This document shows positions 18,218 through 27,969 of a stretch of 64,000 nucleotides of DNA, in pieces. Below the pieces are notes generated by a model. That model did no database searches. It worked only from the letters and a program-made list of their open reading frames with translations, and had not been told where the DNA came from. Positions within the stretch are counted from its first letter, which is position 1, and each line of letters opens with the position of its first letter. Source of the DNA: Parvibaculum sp. (GTDB lineage Bacteria; Pseudomonadota; Alphaproteobacteria; Parvibaculales; Parvibaculaceae); contig NZQM01000129.1 in assembly GCA_002695905.1 (NCBI GenBank), positions 30,960 through 94,959 of the forward strand, written 5' to 3'. The translations under genes and the position numbers were made by a program.

Positions 18218-20566
18218 CTTTTTCCCGCGGGGCCGCGCGTTTCGGCCACCGCTGCGTTTATAAGGCTTCTTGCCGCCACCCCCCGGTCCTGAGTTGGGGC
18301 GCCCACCATTTTTTCCACGGCGCTTGCCTTGTCCCTCGGTCCCGCCTTCGAGCATTGTAAAGCGCAAGCCGCCTGTGACTGGTGTGGCTTCTTCCAGACG
18401 CACACGAACCGGATCGCCGATCCGATAGCGGATGCCTGTCCTATCGCCAATGAGCGCATGGGCGCCTTCGTCATGGTGATAAAAATCATTGTCGAGGCTC
18501 GCAATGGGGATGAGCCCGTCAGCGCCGGTGTCGCTAAGTCGAATGAACAAACCAAAGCGTGTTACGCCTGAGATGCGGCCTGTAAACTCCGCCCCAATCT
18601 GTTTTTCCAAATAGGACGCGATGTAGCGGTCATTGGAATCCCGCTCAGCGACCATGGACCGCCGTTCTGTCTGAGAGATGTGTTCCGCTGTCTGCGACAT
18701 CAGCTTCACATCATCATCACTCAGCCCATCTGACCCAAGCTTCAGGCAACTGATCAGGCTGCGATGAACAATGAGGTCGGCATACCGCCGGATGGGGGAG
18801 GTGAAGTGTGCGTAGCGGCGCAAGTTCAATCCGAAGTGGCCCAGATTGTCTGGCGAGTAGATCGCTTGCGCCTGGCTGCGCAACACAACGTCGCTCACCA
18901 TCTGCGCGTATTCCGTGTCCTTCACCTTCGCTAGGATCTGGTTGAACTGGGCGGGCTTCATAACAGCGCCCTTGGTCACCTTCATGTCTAGCGTCTCAAG
19001 AAACTCAGACAAAGCCATGAGCTTCTCGCGGCTGGGGGCATCGTGGATGCGGTAGATGAGTGGAGACTTTTTCGCTTCAAGAGATTCAGCGGCGCAGACA
19101 TTTGCTTGGATCATGCATTCTTCAATGACTCGCATGGACTCAAACTTGTCAGCGATTTTGATCTCACTGATTTTTCCGACTTCCCGGTCAATCACGATCT
19201 TATGTTCTGGCAGGTCAAGTGCCAGCGGACCGCGCTTGTCCCTTGCTTTGGACATCGCCTGATAGGCCTGCCAAAGCGGTTCGATAACCTCACTTTGTAA
19301 GTCGGCGAACCGCGGGTCCGGATTGCCCTCAAAGGCGGCCTGAGCTTCTGCGTAGGAGAGTTTTGCGGCAGAGCGCATAATGCCACGCAGGAACCTGTGG
19401 TTCTTTTTCTGGCCGTTCTTGTCGAACACCATGCGCACTGCAAGGCAGGGCCGGTCTTCACCTTCGCGTAGCGAACACAGATCGTTTGAGATGCGTTCCG
19501 GCAGCATAGGTACCACGCGATCTGGGAAGTAGGTTGAGTTGCCGCGCTTCAGTGCTTCTTTATCCAGAAGTCCGCCGCTCGCCACATAGTGCGACACGTC
19601 AGCAATCGCCACATAAACAATCCAGCCACCTTCGTTTTTTGGATCATCGTCGGAAAGGGCGGCAACCGCATCGTCGTGATCGCGGGCATCTGGCGGGTCA
19701 ATCGTAACCAGTGGCACATCGCGCAGGTCGTCGCGGGCTTTGCTCAGCTGCACTGGTTTGGCTGCGTCTGCGGCTGCGATGACAGTATCGGGGAAGGCAT
19801 CAGGAATGCCATGAGCATGAATGGCTATGAGGCTGATGGAACGCTGTTCATCACCGCGGCCGTAGGTTTCTTTGACCTTTGCGCGCCGTGGCGCGTAGCG
19901 GGGACCTGGCATGGCTTCTACCAGGACAAGATCGCCTTCTTCCGCCTCACCGATATGTGGGCGGGTAACTTCGTATTCGTTCCGGGCCTTTTTATCGACG
20001 GGAACAATGCGTCCGCCGGTAGGCGTCTTTCGGAAGATGCCGAGAAAGTTCTCATTGCCTTTGCCGATACGGCGAATGACACGCGCTTCGTAGGGGTAGT
20101 CAGCAGGTCCCTCTTCGCTCGTCTTAGTGATCCGCGCCAATACACGGTCGCCGACACCAGCCGGGGCGCCGCGCTGCCGTTCATTTGCATCCCCTGGGAC
20201 GATGACGATTTGCGGGACGGGCGTGTCTTCTGACCAATTGTTGGGTGTCGCAATGAGCTCGCCGTCAGGATCGCGCTTGGCGATGTCGATCACCGCGACA
20301 GGGGGCATCTCGCCAGGTTTGGCAAGAGACTTGCCTTCATCTTTTTGGAGCAGACCTTCCTGGGTGAGCTCCTTCAGAATGCGTTTCAGGCCAATGCGTT
20401 GCGAGCCGGAAATACCAAAAGCCTTGGCAATCTCGCGCTTGCCTACCTTGCCCGGCGATTCTGTTACGAAGGCCATGATCTGGTCGCGGGTCGGAAGCGT
20501 TACGTCAGGCTTTTTAGGCTTGCGGTCACGCTTCTTTTTGGTGGGTGGCTTTTTGGGTGAGGCCAA
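18215..20566 (-). CDS. rnr: Ribonuclease R
   Basis: 783 aa; RNB motif TIDPPDARDHDDAVAA, S1 domain 'FTGRISGVTRFGLFIRLSDTGADGLIP', basic C-terminal tail. Confidence 0.95.
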   Translation of the reverse strand: MASPKKPPTKKKRDRKPKKPDVTLPTRDQIMAFVTESPGKVGKREIAKAFGISGSQRIGLKRILKELTQEGLLQKDEGKSLAKPGEMPPVAVIDIAKRDPDGELIATPNNWSEDTPVPQIVIVPGDANERQRGAPAGVGDRVLARITKTSEEGPADYPYEARVIRRIGKGNENFLGIFRKTPTGGRIVPVDKKARNEYEVTRPHIGEAEEGDLVLVEAMPGPRYAPRRAKVKETYGRGDEQRSISLIAIHAHGIPDAFPDTVIAAADAAKPVQLSKARDDLRDVPLVTIDPPDARDHDDAVAALSDDDPKNEGGWIVYVAIADVSHYVASGGLLDKEALKRGNSTYFPDRVVPMLPERISNDLCSLREGEDRPCLAVRMVFDKNGQKKNHRFLRGIMRSAAKLSYAEAQAAFEGNPDPRFADLQSEVIEPLWQAYQAMSKARDKRGPLALDLPEHKIVIDREVGKISEIKIADKFESMRVIEECMIQANVCAAESLEAKKSPLIYRIHDAPSREKLMALSEFLETLDMKVTKGAVMKPAQFNQILAKVKDTEYAQMVSDVVLRSQAQAIYSPDNLGHFGLNLRRYAHFTSPIRRYADLIVHRSLISCLKLGSDGLSDDDVKLMSQTAEHISQTERRSMVAERDSNDRYIASYLEKQIGAEFTGRISGVTRFGLFIRLSDTGADGLIPIASLDNDFYHHDEGAHALIGDRTGIRYRIGDPVRVRLEEATPVTGGLRFTMLEGGTEGQGKRRGKNGGRPNSGPGGGGKKPYKRSGGRNARPRGKK

Positions 20567-20571
20567 GGCGC

Positions 20572-23247
20572 TTAGTCCGTCGCCTCAGCCGTCTGGTCGC
20601 TCTCTGCATCTTTTTTGGCTGCCTTTTTGGGCGCAGCTTTTTTCTTTGCCGCTGTTTTCTTCTTAGCGGTCTTCTTTTTGACCGTCTTTTTCTTTGCCGC
20701 CTTTTTCTTGGCAGTTTTCTTTTTCGCAGCTTTTTTCTTCGCTGGGCCCTTGGCAGCACGTTCTGCAATCAGCTGAACGGCTTCTTCCATGGTTACGTCT
20801 TCTGGCTTCTTACCGCGCGGAAGGGTTGCATTGATCTTGTCGTGTTTGACATAAGGACCGTAGCGACCGTTCATGACATTGACGGGTCCACCAAGTTCTG
20901 GGTGTTCACCCAGTTCTTTTAGCGGTGCGGCAGCCTGGCGCCGACCAGGATTTGCCTTCTTCTCGGCAATCGCTGCCACAGCGCGGTTTAGCCCGACTGT
21001 GAAGACTTCGTCCGGGCTGTCCAGATTGGCGTAAACCTTGTTGTGAAGCACGAAGGGCCCATAGCGGCCAAGGCCAGCGGTGATCATTTCGCCATCTTCG
21101 GGGTGGGGACCCACTTCGCGGGGAAGAGACAAAAGCTGCAATGCTTTTTCCAGATCAACGTCTTCCAATGCCCAGGTCTTGGGAATGCCTGCACGTTTTG
21201 GTTTTTCGTCCTCCTCGACGGGGTCCATATGGATATAAGGACCAAAGCGACCGTTCTTTAGCTCAACATCTTTGCCGGTCTCAGGGTGGGTGCCGAGAAT
21301 ACGGTCGGCGCTGGCAGGATCACCGTCCATGCCTTTGGTTAGCTGACGGGTGAACTTGCAATCCGGATAGTTCGAACAGCCGACAAAGGCGCCGAAGCGA
21401 CCGACTTTGAGTGAAAGCTCACCGTCTTCGCAAGACGGGCAGCCACGCCTTGGGCTTCCGTCTTCCTTTTCAGGGAAGACATGTGGCTCAAGAACTTCGT
21501 TCAGGCGGTCGAGCACCTGGGTGATGCGGAGATCTGACGTGCCCTCTACATGGGCTGTAAAGCCGTCCCAGAATTCACGCAGTACGTCTTTCCAGTTCAG
21601 CTCCCCGGCCGAGATCTTGTCGAGCTTTTCTTCCAGATCGGCTGTGAAGCCAAACTCCACATATTGGGTGAAGAAGCTTTCCAGGAATGCCGTAACCAGT
21701 CGGCCTTTGTCGTCAGGGATGAAGCGCTTCTTATCGAGCTGGACGTAACCGCGATCCTGCAGAACGCCCAATATGCTGGCGTAAGTCGATGGGCGGCCAA
21801 TGCCAAGTTCTTCCATCCGCTTAACGAGGGACGCTTCGGAAAAACGAGGAGGTGGCTCGGTGAAATGTTGGTCCGCGCGGGCTTCCTTGGTTCCCAGCCG
21901 ATCACCGCTGGCAACCTTCGGCAGACGGCCGCCTTCATCGCTGTCGTCTTTGTCGTCAGTGCCTTCCTGATAGAGCTTCAAGAAGCCATCAAACACAATG
22001 ACAGACCCGCTGGCGCGCAGGCCGAGGGTTTTGTCCTCGGACGCCATCTCAATGGTTGTGCGCTCAAGACGTACACTTTCCATCTGGCTGGCCAATGTCC
22101 GGTTCCAAACGAGCTCGTAGAGGCGTGCTTGGTCATTGTCGAGCAGAGCTTTTACATCTTTTGGCAGGCGGGCGAGGTCCGTCGGGCGGATCGCTTCGTG
22201 TGCTTCCTGTGCATTTTTTGCCTTGGTTTTGTATTCACGGGCCTTGTCAGGCAGGTAGGCTTCGCCAAATTCGTTGGTAATCACGGTTCGGGACTGGGCA
22301 ATCGCTTCTTCCGCGATCTGTACACCGTCTGTCCGCATGTAGGTGATGAGACCGGTGGTCTCGCCGTCAATCTCGATGCCTTCATAGAGACGCTGGGCGA
22401 CCATCATTGTGCGGCTCGCGGAAAAGCCCAGTTTACGAGATGCTTCCTGCTGAAGCGTTGAGGTGGTGAACGGGGCAGGCGGGTTCCGCCGTGCCGGTTT
22501 GCTCTCCACCGACTGAACTGAGAATGGTTCGACAGCGACCCGCGCGCGAACGGCTTCAGCTGCCTTTTCATTGGGCAGATCGAACTTGTCTAAACGTTCG
22601 CCATTGTGGGAGACGAGGCGGGCGACGAACTCATCGCCATTCCCCGTCGTCATATCCGCTTCAACGGTCCAATATTCCTGCGCGTTGAAGGCTTCGATTT
22701 CGAGCTCTCTATCGCAAATCAGACGGAGTGCGACGGATTGCACGCGGCCAGCCGAGCGGCTGCCTGGCAGTTTGCGCCACAAAACCGGCGAGAGTGTAAA
22801 GCCCACGAGATAGTCGAGGGCGCGGCGGGCGAGATAAGCCTCGATAAGCTGGATGTCGAGTTCGCGCGGGTTGTCCATGGCCGCAAGTACGGCGCGCTTC
22901 GTGATGGCGTTGAAGACCACCCGCTCAACGGGTTTGTCGCCCAGCGCTTTCTTTTTCTTCAGCACTTCAAGAACGTGCCAGGAAATAGCTTCCCCCTCGC
23001 GGTCGGGGTCAGTCGCCAGGATCAGTTTGTCGGCGCCTTTAACGGCTTTTGCTATGTCATTCAGGCGTTTTTGGGATTTTGGGTCCGCGTCCCAGGCCAT
23101 CGAGAAGTCTTCATCGGGCTTAACCGATCCGTCCTTGGACGGCAGGTCGCGCACATGGCCATAAGAGGCAAGAACGGTGAAGTTTTTACCCAGATACTTG
23201 TTGATCGTTTTCGCCTTAGACGGCGATTCAACAATGACAACGTCCAT
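20572..23247 (-). CDS. topA: DNA topoisomerase I with long Lys/Ala-rich C-terminal tail
   Basis: MDVVIVESPSKAKTINKYLG, TDPDREGEAISWH, LITYMRTDG, Zn motif CPSC..C..C. Confidence 0.97.
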   Translation of the reverse strand: MDVVIVESPSKAKTINKYLGKNFTVLASYGHVRDLPSKDGSVKPDEDFSMAWDADPKSQKRLNDIAKAVKGADKLILATDPDREGEAISWHVLEVLKKKKALGDKPVERVVFNAITKRAVLAAMDNPRELDIQLIEAYLARRALDYLVGFTLSPVLWRKLPGSRSAGRVQSVALRLICDRELEIEAFNAQEYWTVEADMTTGNGDEFVARLVSHNGERLDKFDLPNEKAAEAVRARVAVEPFSVQSVESKPARRNPPAPFTTSTLQQEASRKLGFSASRTMMVAQRLYEGIEIDGETTGLITYMRTDGVQIAEEAIAQSRTVITNEFGEAYLPDKAREYKTKAKNAQEAHEAIRPTDLARLPKDVKALLDNDQARLYELVWNRTLASQMESVRLERTTIEMASEDKTLGLRASGSVIVFDGFLKLYQEGTDDKDDSDEGGRLPKVASGDRLGTKEARADQHFTEPPPRFSEASLVKRMEELGIGRPSTYASILGVLQDRGYVQLDKKRFIPDDKGRLVTAFLESFFTQYVEFGFTADLEEKLDKISAGELNWKDVLREFWDGFTAHVEGTSDLRITQVLDRLNEVLEPHVFPEKEDGSPRRGCPSCEDGELSLKVGRFGAFVGCSNYPDCKFTRQLTKGMDGDPASADRILGTHPETGKDVELKNGRFGPYIHMDPVEEDEKPKRAGIPKTWALEDVDLEKALQLLSLPREVGPHPEDGEMITAGLGRYGPFVLHNKVYANLDSPDEVFTVGLNRAVAAIAEKKANPGRRQAAAPLKELGEHPELGGPVNVMNGRYGPYVKHDKINATLPRGKKPEDVTMEEAVQLIAERAAKGPAKKKAAKKKTAKKKAAKKKTVKKKTAKKKTAAKKKAAPKKAAKKDAESDQTAEATD

Positions 23248-23560
23248 TGATGGTCCCAAAATTCACGGTTTGAAGGTACAAAAATACCCCATTCTCTGCC
23301 GTTTTCTGAAATGGAGACAGATATGGAGCTGATTTAACATCGGCTGGAACATGGTGAAAACGTTCCTGCCTGTCAAATGGCGCTTCTTCAGGACCGTTGT
23401 ATGGCGACGAAGCGTGCGCGTCGGTCGTGTCGTGCCCGAGTTATTTTGCAATATCGTAAAACGGGTATTGCTTTGTATGTGCAACTATAGGTTAATATAT
23501 CCATAATTAGAATTTTACCCATGTCCGATTCGTCTGTTGCTAAAATATAGGGGATCGCAC

Positions 23561-23821
23561 ATGAGCGGGCGGAAAACCGAAGCATTGAAGATAAAGCAGG
23601 CCTATAAAAAGTCTTCTGTGCAGGGAGATGAACTGGCGGCTTATGCGTTTGATATGTTGCAGACTCTTCGTGAAACCTGTTCAGACGACAAGCATCGATT
23701 TTTGTCCTACCTCATTGGCATGGCAGCCGAAGAGGCGCAGCGCTTGGCAGAAGGTTTGCCGAGCGCAGCTGCACAGTTTTCAAAGCAACCTGCAGGGCGA
23801 TCGGTTGCTAAAAAGCACTGA
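23561..23821 (+). CDS. Small hypothetical protein
   Basis: Free-standing ORF MSGRKTEALKIKQAYKKSSVQGDELAAYAFDMLQTLRETC... in an intergenic gap; no recognised family. Confidence 0.5.
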   Translation: MSGRKTEALKIKQAYKKSSVQGDELAAYAFDMLQTLRETCSDDKHRFLSYLIGMAAEEAQRLAEGLPSAAAQFSKQPAGRSVAKKH

Positions 23822-23834
23822 TTTATGAATAACT

Positions 23835-24965
23835 TCACCCAATTTCCTCTGGTTCCAGTTCAAGTAGAGATATGCGTTGCCCATTGTCTCTAACCAGTCG
23901 GCCTGCGAGATCGATCTCTAGCAGCAGGGCGATAACCGTTCTGGCAGGCAGACCTGAGAGGCGGATGAGTTCGTCTTGTTCAACGGGTGTCGGGCCTAAA
24001 AGAGAGAGCAGGTGTTCGCGCTCTGATTTTGTTGGCTCGTGTGGCGGGCTTGGAGGGCTTGCATAGGGCATCTCATCTCCTTCAGAAAAGAGCGGTGGCG
24101 GCGATTGTTCCAACCATTGCAGAACGTCTTCAGCACTTTCTACCAGGGCGGCGCCTTGTTTTATGAGCCTATTTCCGCCCTTGGCGCGCGGATCCAAGGG
24201 GGAGCCCGGTACGACCATGACCTCTCGGTTTTGCTCTAAAGCAAAACGCGCGGTGATGAGGGATCCTGATCTCAGTGCTGCCTCCACCACGATTACACCA
24301 CGAGATAGGCCGGCGATGATCCTGTTACGCCGCGGGAAATGGCGTCCCTGAGGCCTTGTGCCAGGCGGCATTTCGCTGACCAGGACCCCTTGTTCTTTGA
24401 TTTGCTCGTAGAGACCGAGGTTTTCTTGCGGGTACACAATATCGATGCCGCCAGCGATAACGGCGATGGTGCCTGTCGTGAGGGTTGCTTTGTGCGCTGC
24501 GGCGTCGATGCCCCTCGCAAGACCGGATGTAATGACATAGCCCGCTTCTCCCAGATCGCGGGAGAGATCAGCAGCCATGCGGAGACCTGCCGCCGACGCA
24601 CTGCGAGAGCCTACGATTGCGAGGCTTGGTTGTTCAAGCAGGTGAAGAGCTCCAATTGCCGCGATGACCGGCGGAGGTGGATCTGCTTGGGACAAGAGCG
24701 GGGGATAGGCTCTTTCTCCGACGAACAATAGGTGTGCGCCGAGTTTGTGCGCTGCGTTCATCTCCTGCTTTGCCTGGGTCGCGCTTGCAATCTTAATTAC
24801 TCGCTTCCGGCCCCCGCGTTTTGCTAGGTCCGGGAGAGCAACCAAGGCGTCACCAGCCGAACCAAACTGTTCCAGAAGATCTCGAAAGGTGACTGGTCCG
24901 ACATTCTCACTTCGGATCAGCCGGAGGCGATCAAGTCGCTCCTGATGAGAAAGAGTTGTTGGCAT
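23835..24965 (-). CDS. dprA: DNA processing protein DprA
   Basis: 376 aa; VGSRSASAAGLRMAADLSRDLGEAGYVITSGLARGIDAAAH. Confidence 0.95.
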   Translation of the reverse strand: MPTTLSHQERLDRLRLIRSENVGPVTFRDLLEQFGSAGDALVALPDLAKRGGRKRVIKIASATQAKQEMNAAHKLGAHLLFVGERAYPPLLSQADPPPPVIAAIGALHLLEQPSLAIVGSRSASAAGLRMAADLSRDLGEAGYVITSGLARGIDAAAHKATLTTGTIAVIAGGIDIVYPQENLGLYEQIKEQGVLVSEMPPGTRPQGRHFPRRNRIIAGLSRGVIVVEAALRSGSLITARFALEQNREVMVVPGSPLDPRAKGGNRLIKQGAALVESAEDVLQWLEQSPPPLFSEGDEMPYASPPSPPHEPTKSEREHLLSLLGPTPVEQDELIRLSGLPARTVIALLLEIDLAGRLVRDNGQRISLLELEPEEIG

Positions 24966-25004
24966 TCTGCCTCCAGGGCTCTACGCCCCGGCACCACGAA
25001 GGGG

Positions 25005-25631
25005 TTAGGCGTCGTCTTTTTGTCCAATGTGCGGCTCAGTGCCGCTAAGCAGACGCTGGATGTTCTCTCTGTGTGCATAAAAGACGAGGATTACCAGCAA
25101 TATACTCAATTCGACCATCTGCCACTGGTCGACCCAGACAAAGTAAACTGGTGATAGCAGTGCGGCAACCAAGGATGACAAAGACGACATGCGGAAGATG
25201 AGGGCAACGACCAGCCAGGTGGCACAGAAGAGCAGTCCGACGGGCCAGGCCAGCGCCAGTAAAATACCGATATAGGTCGAGATGCCTTTGCCGCCCTTAA
25301 ATCTCAGCCAGACGGGGAAGATGTGGCCCACTAGAGCACCGAAGGCAGCGATGACGGCTAAATCTGGTCCAAATTCCCGGGCGAGCAGAACTGCTGCAGC
25401 GCCTTTTGCCATGTCGCCCAGAAATGTGCCGCCTGCAACCCACTTATTGCCTGTCCTCAAAGCGTTGGTGGCCCCGATATTCCCTGAACCAATGTCGCGA
25501 ATATCGCCGAGACCGGCAAAGCGGGTGATAATCAAACCAAAAGGGATGGACCCCAACAGGTAGCCGACGGCAAGTGCGGCGGCATAGTAAGGCATTGCCG
25601 CAGACCAACTGATGGGATCAGGCATAATCAC
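25005..25631 (-). CDS. plsY: Glycerol-3-phosphate acyltransferase PlsY
   Basis: 208 aa; GSIPFGLI, DIGSGNIGATNALRTG, FKGGKGIST. Confidence 0.95.
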   Translation of the reverse strand: MIMPDPISWSAAMPYYAAALAVGYLLGSIPFGLIITRFAGLGDIRDIGSGNIGATNALRTGNKWVAGGTFLGDMAKGAAAVLLAREFGPDLAVIAAFGALVGHIFPVWLRFKGGKGISTYIGILLALAWPVGLLFCATWLVVALIFRMSSLSSLVAALLSPVYFVWVDQWQMVELSILLVILVFYAHRENIQRLLSGTEPHIGQKDDA

Positions 25632-26923
25632 TTCCCTCCGGAAACGTGCACTTCTTTTCCACCCACGATCGTGCGAATGGCACGACCTTGCAAGCGGCGT
25701 TCATCGTAGGGCGTGTTTTTTGACTTTGATTTCAGATCCTCAGGGTTCAGCACCCAGGGAACATTCATATCAATCAATGCGAGATCAGCTGGTCCTGCCT
25801 TGGTAAGGCGTCCGGATTTCAGGCCTAAAAGCGATGCGGGGCCGGTTGTCAACGCTTCAACAGCGCGCTCAAGCGACAGAGTGCCTGCATGAACCAATGA
25901 AAGCGTCGCTGGCAGCAGTGTTTCGAGGCCGACCGCACCATAGGCAGCTTGGGCGAAGGGAAGGCGTTTGGTTTCCGGATCCTGCGGGTCATGGCCAGAG
26001 ACGATGACGTCGATGGTTCCGTCAGCGACGCCTTCCACAACCGCCAGCCGGTCATCTTCGTGACGGAGGGGGGGAGAGAGCTTCATGAAGCTGCGATAGC
26101 TCGCGACATCATTCTCATTCAGTGTGAGGTGCGGGGCGGAAACGCCGCAGGTCACAGGAAGACCATTTTGTTTTGCACGCCGGATGACATCGACAGAGGC
26201 TTTGCAGGTCACTTGCGCCACGTGATAGCGCGCGCCGGTGAGTTCTACCAGGCGTAGATCTCGCTCGATCATAATCGTCTCGGCCGCTGAGGGTCTGCCC
26301 GAGAGGCCGAGGCGGCTTGCAAGTTCGCCCTCGTTCATAACGCCACCAGCTGCCAGAGCGCGGTCTTCGGCATGTTGAACAATGAGTGCGTCGAAGAAGT
26401 GTGCGTATGAGAGCGCGCGGCGCATGACCAGAGGATCAGCAAGTGGCCTGTCACCGTCCGTGAATGCCACAGCACCCGCATCTTTTAAGAGACCGATCTC
26501 GGTCATCTGCTCGCCCGCACAGCCGCGGGTCAGCGCAGCCATGGGATGCACATTCACGATGGCTGTATCTCTGGCACGGCGCTCCACAAAATCGACCAAG
26601 GCGACGTCGTCGATGACAGGGTCTGTGTTGGGCATCACGATGATGGTGGTGACGCCCCCGGCTGCTGCTGATTGACTGGCGCTGCCGAGCGTTTCACGAA
26701 ATTCAGTACCTGGTTCCCCTGTGAAGACACGCATGTCGATGAGGCCAGGGGTGAGAAGTTTGCCTCCGCAATCAACGGTCTCCATGTCTTGCGGGACGCC
26801 ATCGGAAAAAAGCGACGCCCCGAGGTCTTCAATCTTTCCATCCTCAACCAGAAGCGCGCCTGTTTCATCGAGGCCATTGGCCGGGTCGAAGAGCCGCGCA
26901 TTTATGTAGGCGGTGCGGTTCAT
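25628..26923 (-). CDS. pyrC: Dihydroorotase-like protein, probably non-catalytic (PyrC'/PyrX type)
   Basis: 431 aa DHOase fold motifs, adjacent to pyrB; canonical DxHxH replaced by [11 protein letters not shown]. Confidence 0.88.
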   Translation of the reverse strand: MNRTAYINARLFDPANGLDETGALLVEDGKIEDLGASLFSDGVPQDMETVDCGGKLLTPGLIDMRVFTGEPGTEFRETLGSASQSAAAGGVTTIIVMPNTDPVIDDVALVDFVERRARDTAIVNVHPMAALTRGCAGEQMTEIGLLKDAGAVAFTDGDRPLADPLVMRRALSYAHFFDALIVQHAEDRALAAGGVMNEGELASRLGLSGRPSAAETIMIERDLRLVELTGARYHVAQVTCKASVDVIRRAKQNGLPVTCGVSAPHLTLNENDVASYRSFMKLSPPLRHEDDRLAVVEGVADGTIDVIVSGHDPQDPETKRLPFAQAAYGAVGLETLLPATLSLVHAGTLSLERAVEALTTGPASLLGLKSGRLTKAGPADLALIDMNVPWVLNPEDLKSKSKNTPYDERRLQGRAIRTIVGGKEVHVSGGK

Positions 26924-27900
26924 GCCCCATTCCCTACAGGTTGTTCATTTGGAAGGTTGCGGGCGAGGGCATCAAGCGCTGCCATGCGGACGGCAACACC
27001 CATTTCCACCTGTTCGCGAATGACGGAGCGATTAATGTCATCGGCGACCGCGCTGTCGATCTCTACACCTCGGTTCATCGGGCCGGGATGCATAATCAAA
27101 GCGTCTGGCTTGGCGACTTTGAGCTTTTCATAGTCGAGGCCGAAATAGCGGAAATATTCCCGAACTGAGGGCACGAAGGAGCCGTGCATGCGTTCAAGTT
27201 GCAAGCGCAGCATCATGACGATGTCGACGTCTTTCAGGCCTTCCTCCATGTCGTTGAAGACTTCAACGCCCAGGCGCTCAATTCCGATGGGCAACAGCGT
27301 TTTCGGCGCGATGACCCGCACCCGCGCTCCCATGATGTTAAGTAGAAGAATGTTTGAACGCGCCACACGGCTGTGAAGGATGTCGCCGCAGATCGCCACT
27401 ATGAGGCCCTCCAAGCGACCTTTGCGTCGGCGAATGGTCAGCGCGTCTAAAAGCGCCTGCGTTGGATGTTCGTGGCTTCCATCACCTGCGTTCAGGACAG
27501 AACAGCCGACTTTCTGGGAGAGCAGTTCGACCGCGCCACTGTCCCCATGGCGGACCACGATCAGGTCCGGATGCATGGCATTAAGTGTCGTTGCGGTGTC
27601 GATCAGTGTTTCGCCCTTTTTAATGGACGACGAGCTGACCGACATGTTCATGACATCGGCGCCCAGGCGTTTGCCCGCCAACTCGAACGAACTTTGCGTT
27701 CTGGTAGAGGCTTCGAAGAAAAGATTGATCTGGGTGCGCCCGCGCAGCACGTCGCCCTTTTTGTTGATTTGCCGGTTTTGATCGACATATCCATCAGCAA
27801 GATCAAGAAGGGACGTAATGTCAGCTTGCGAAAGGCCTTCGATACCGATCAAATGTCGGTGAGGGAAGAGCACTGTTTGGTTTGCGTCCGAGCTGGTCAT
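26920..27900 (-). CDS. pyrB: Aspartate carbamoyltransferase catalytic subunit
   Basis: 326 aa; [41 protein letters not shown]. Confidence 0.96.
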   Translation of the reverse strand: MTSSDANQTVLFPHRHLIGIEGLSQADITSLLDLADGYVDQNRQINKKGDVLRGRTQINLFFEASTRTQSSFELAGKRLGADVMNMSVSSSSIKKGETLIDTATTLNAMHPDLIVVRHGDSGAVELLSQKVGCSVLNAGDGSHEHPTQALLDALTIRRRKGRLEGLIVAICGDILHSRVARSNILLLNIMGARVRVIAPKTLLPIGIERLGVEVFNDMEEGLKDVDIVMMLRLQLERMHGSFVPSVREYFRYFGLDYEKLKVAKPDALIMHPGPMNRGVEIDSAVADDINRSVIREQVEMGVAVRMAALDALARNLPNEQPVGNGA

Positions 27901-27969
27901 TAAAGCAGAATTCTATAGAAGGGTCGGGTCGGTTTGGCAAGGTAAAGTATCAGTAGGCAGGAGAGCGAA

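Noticed and set aside
21550-22461. 303-aa plus-strand ORF opposite topA
   Set aside because: Antisense to the strongly supported topA gene; no recognised motifs.
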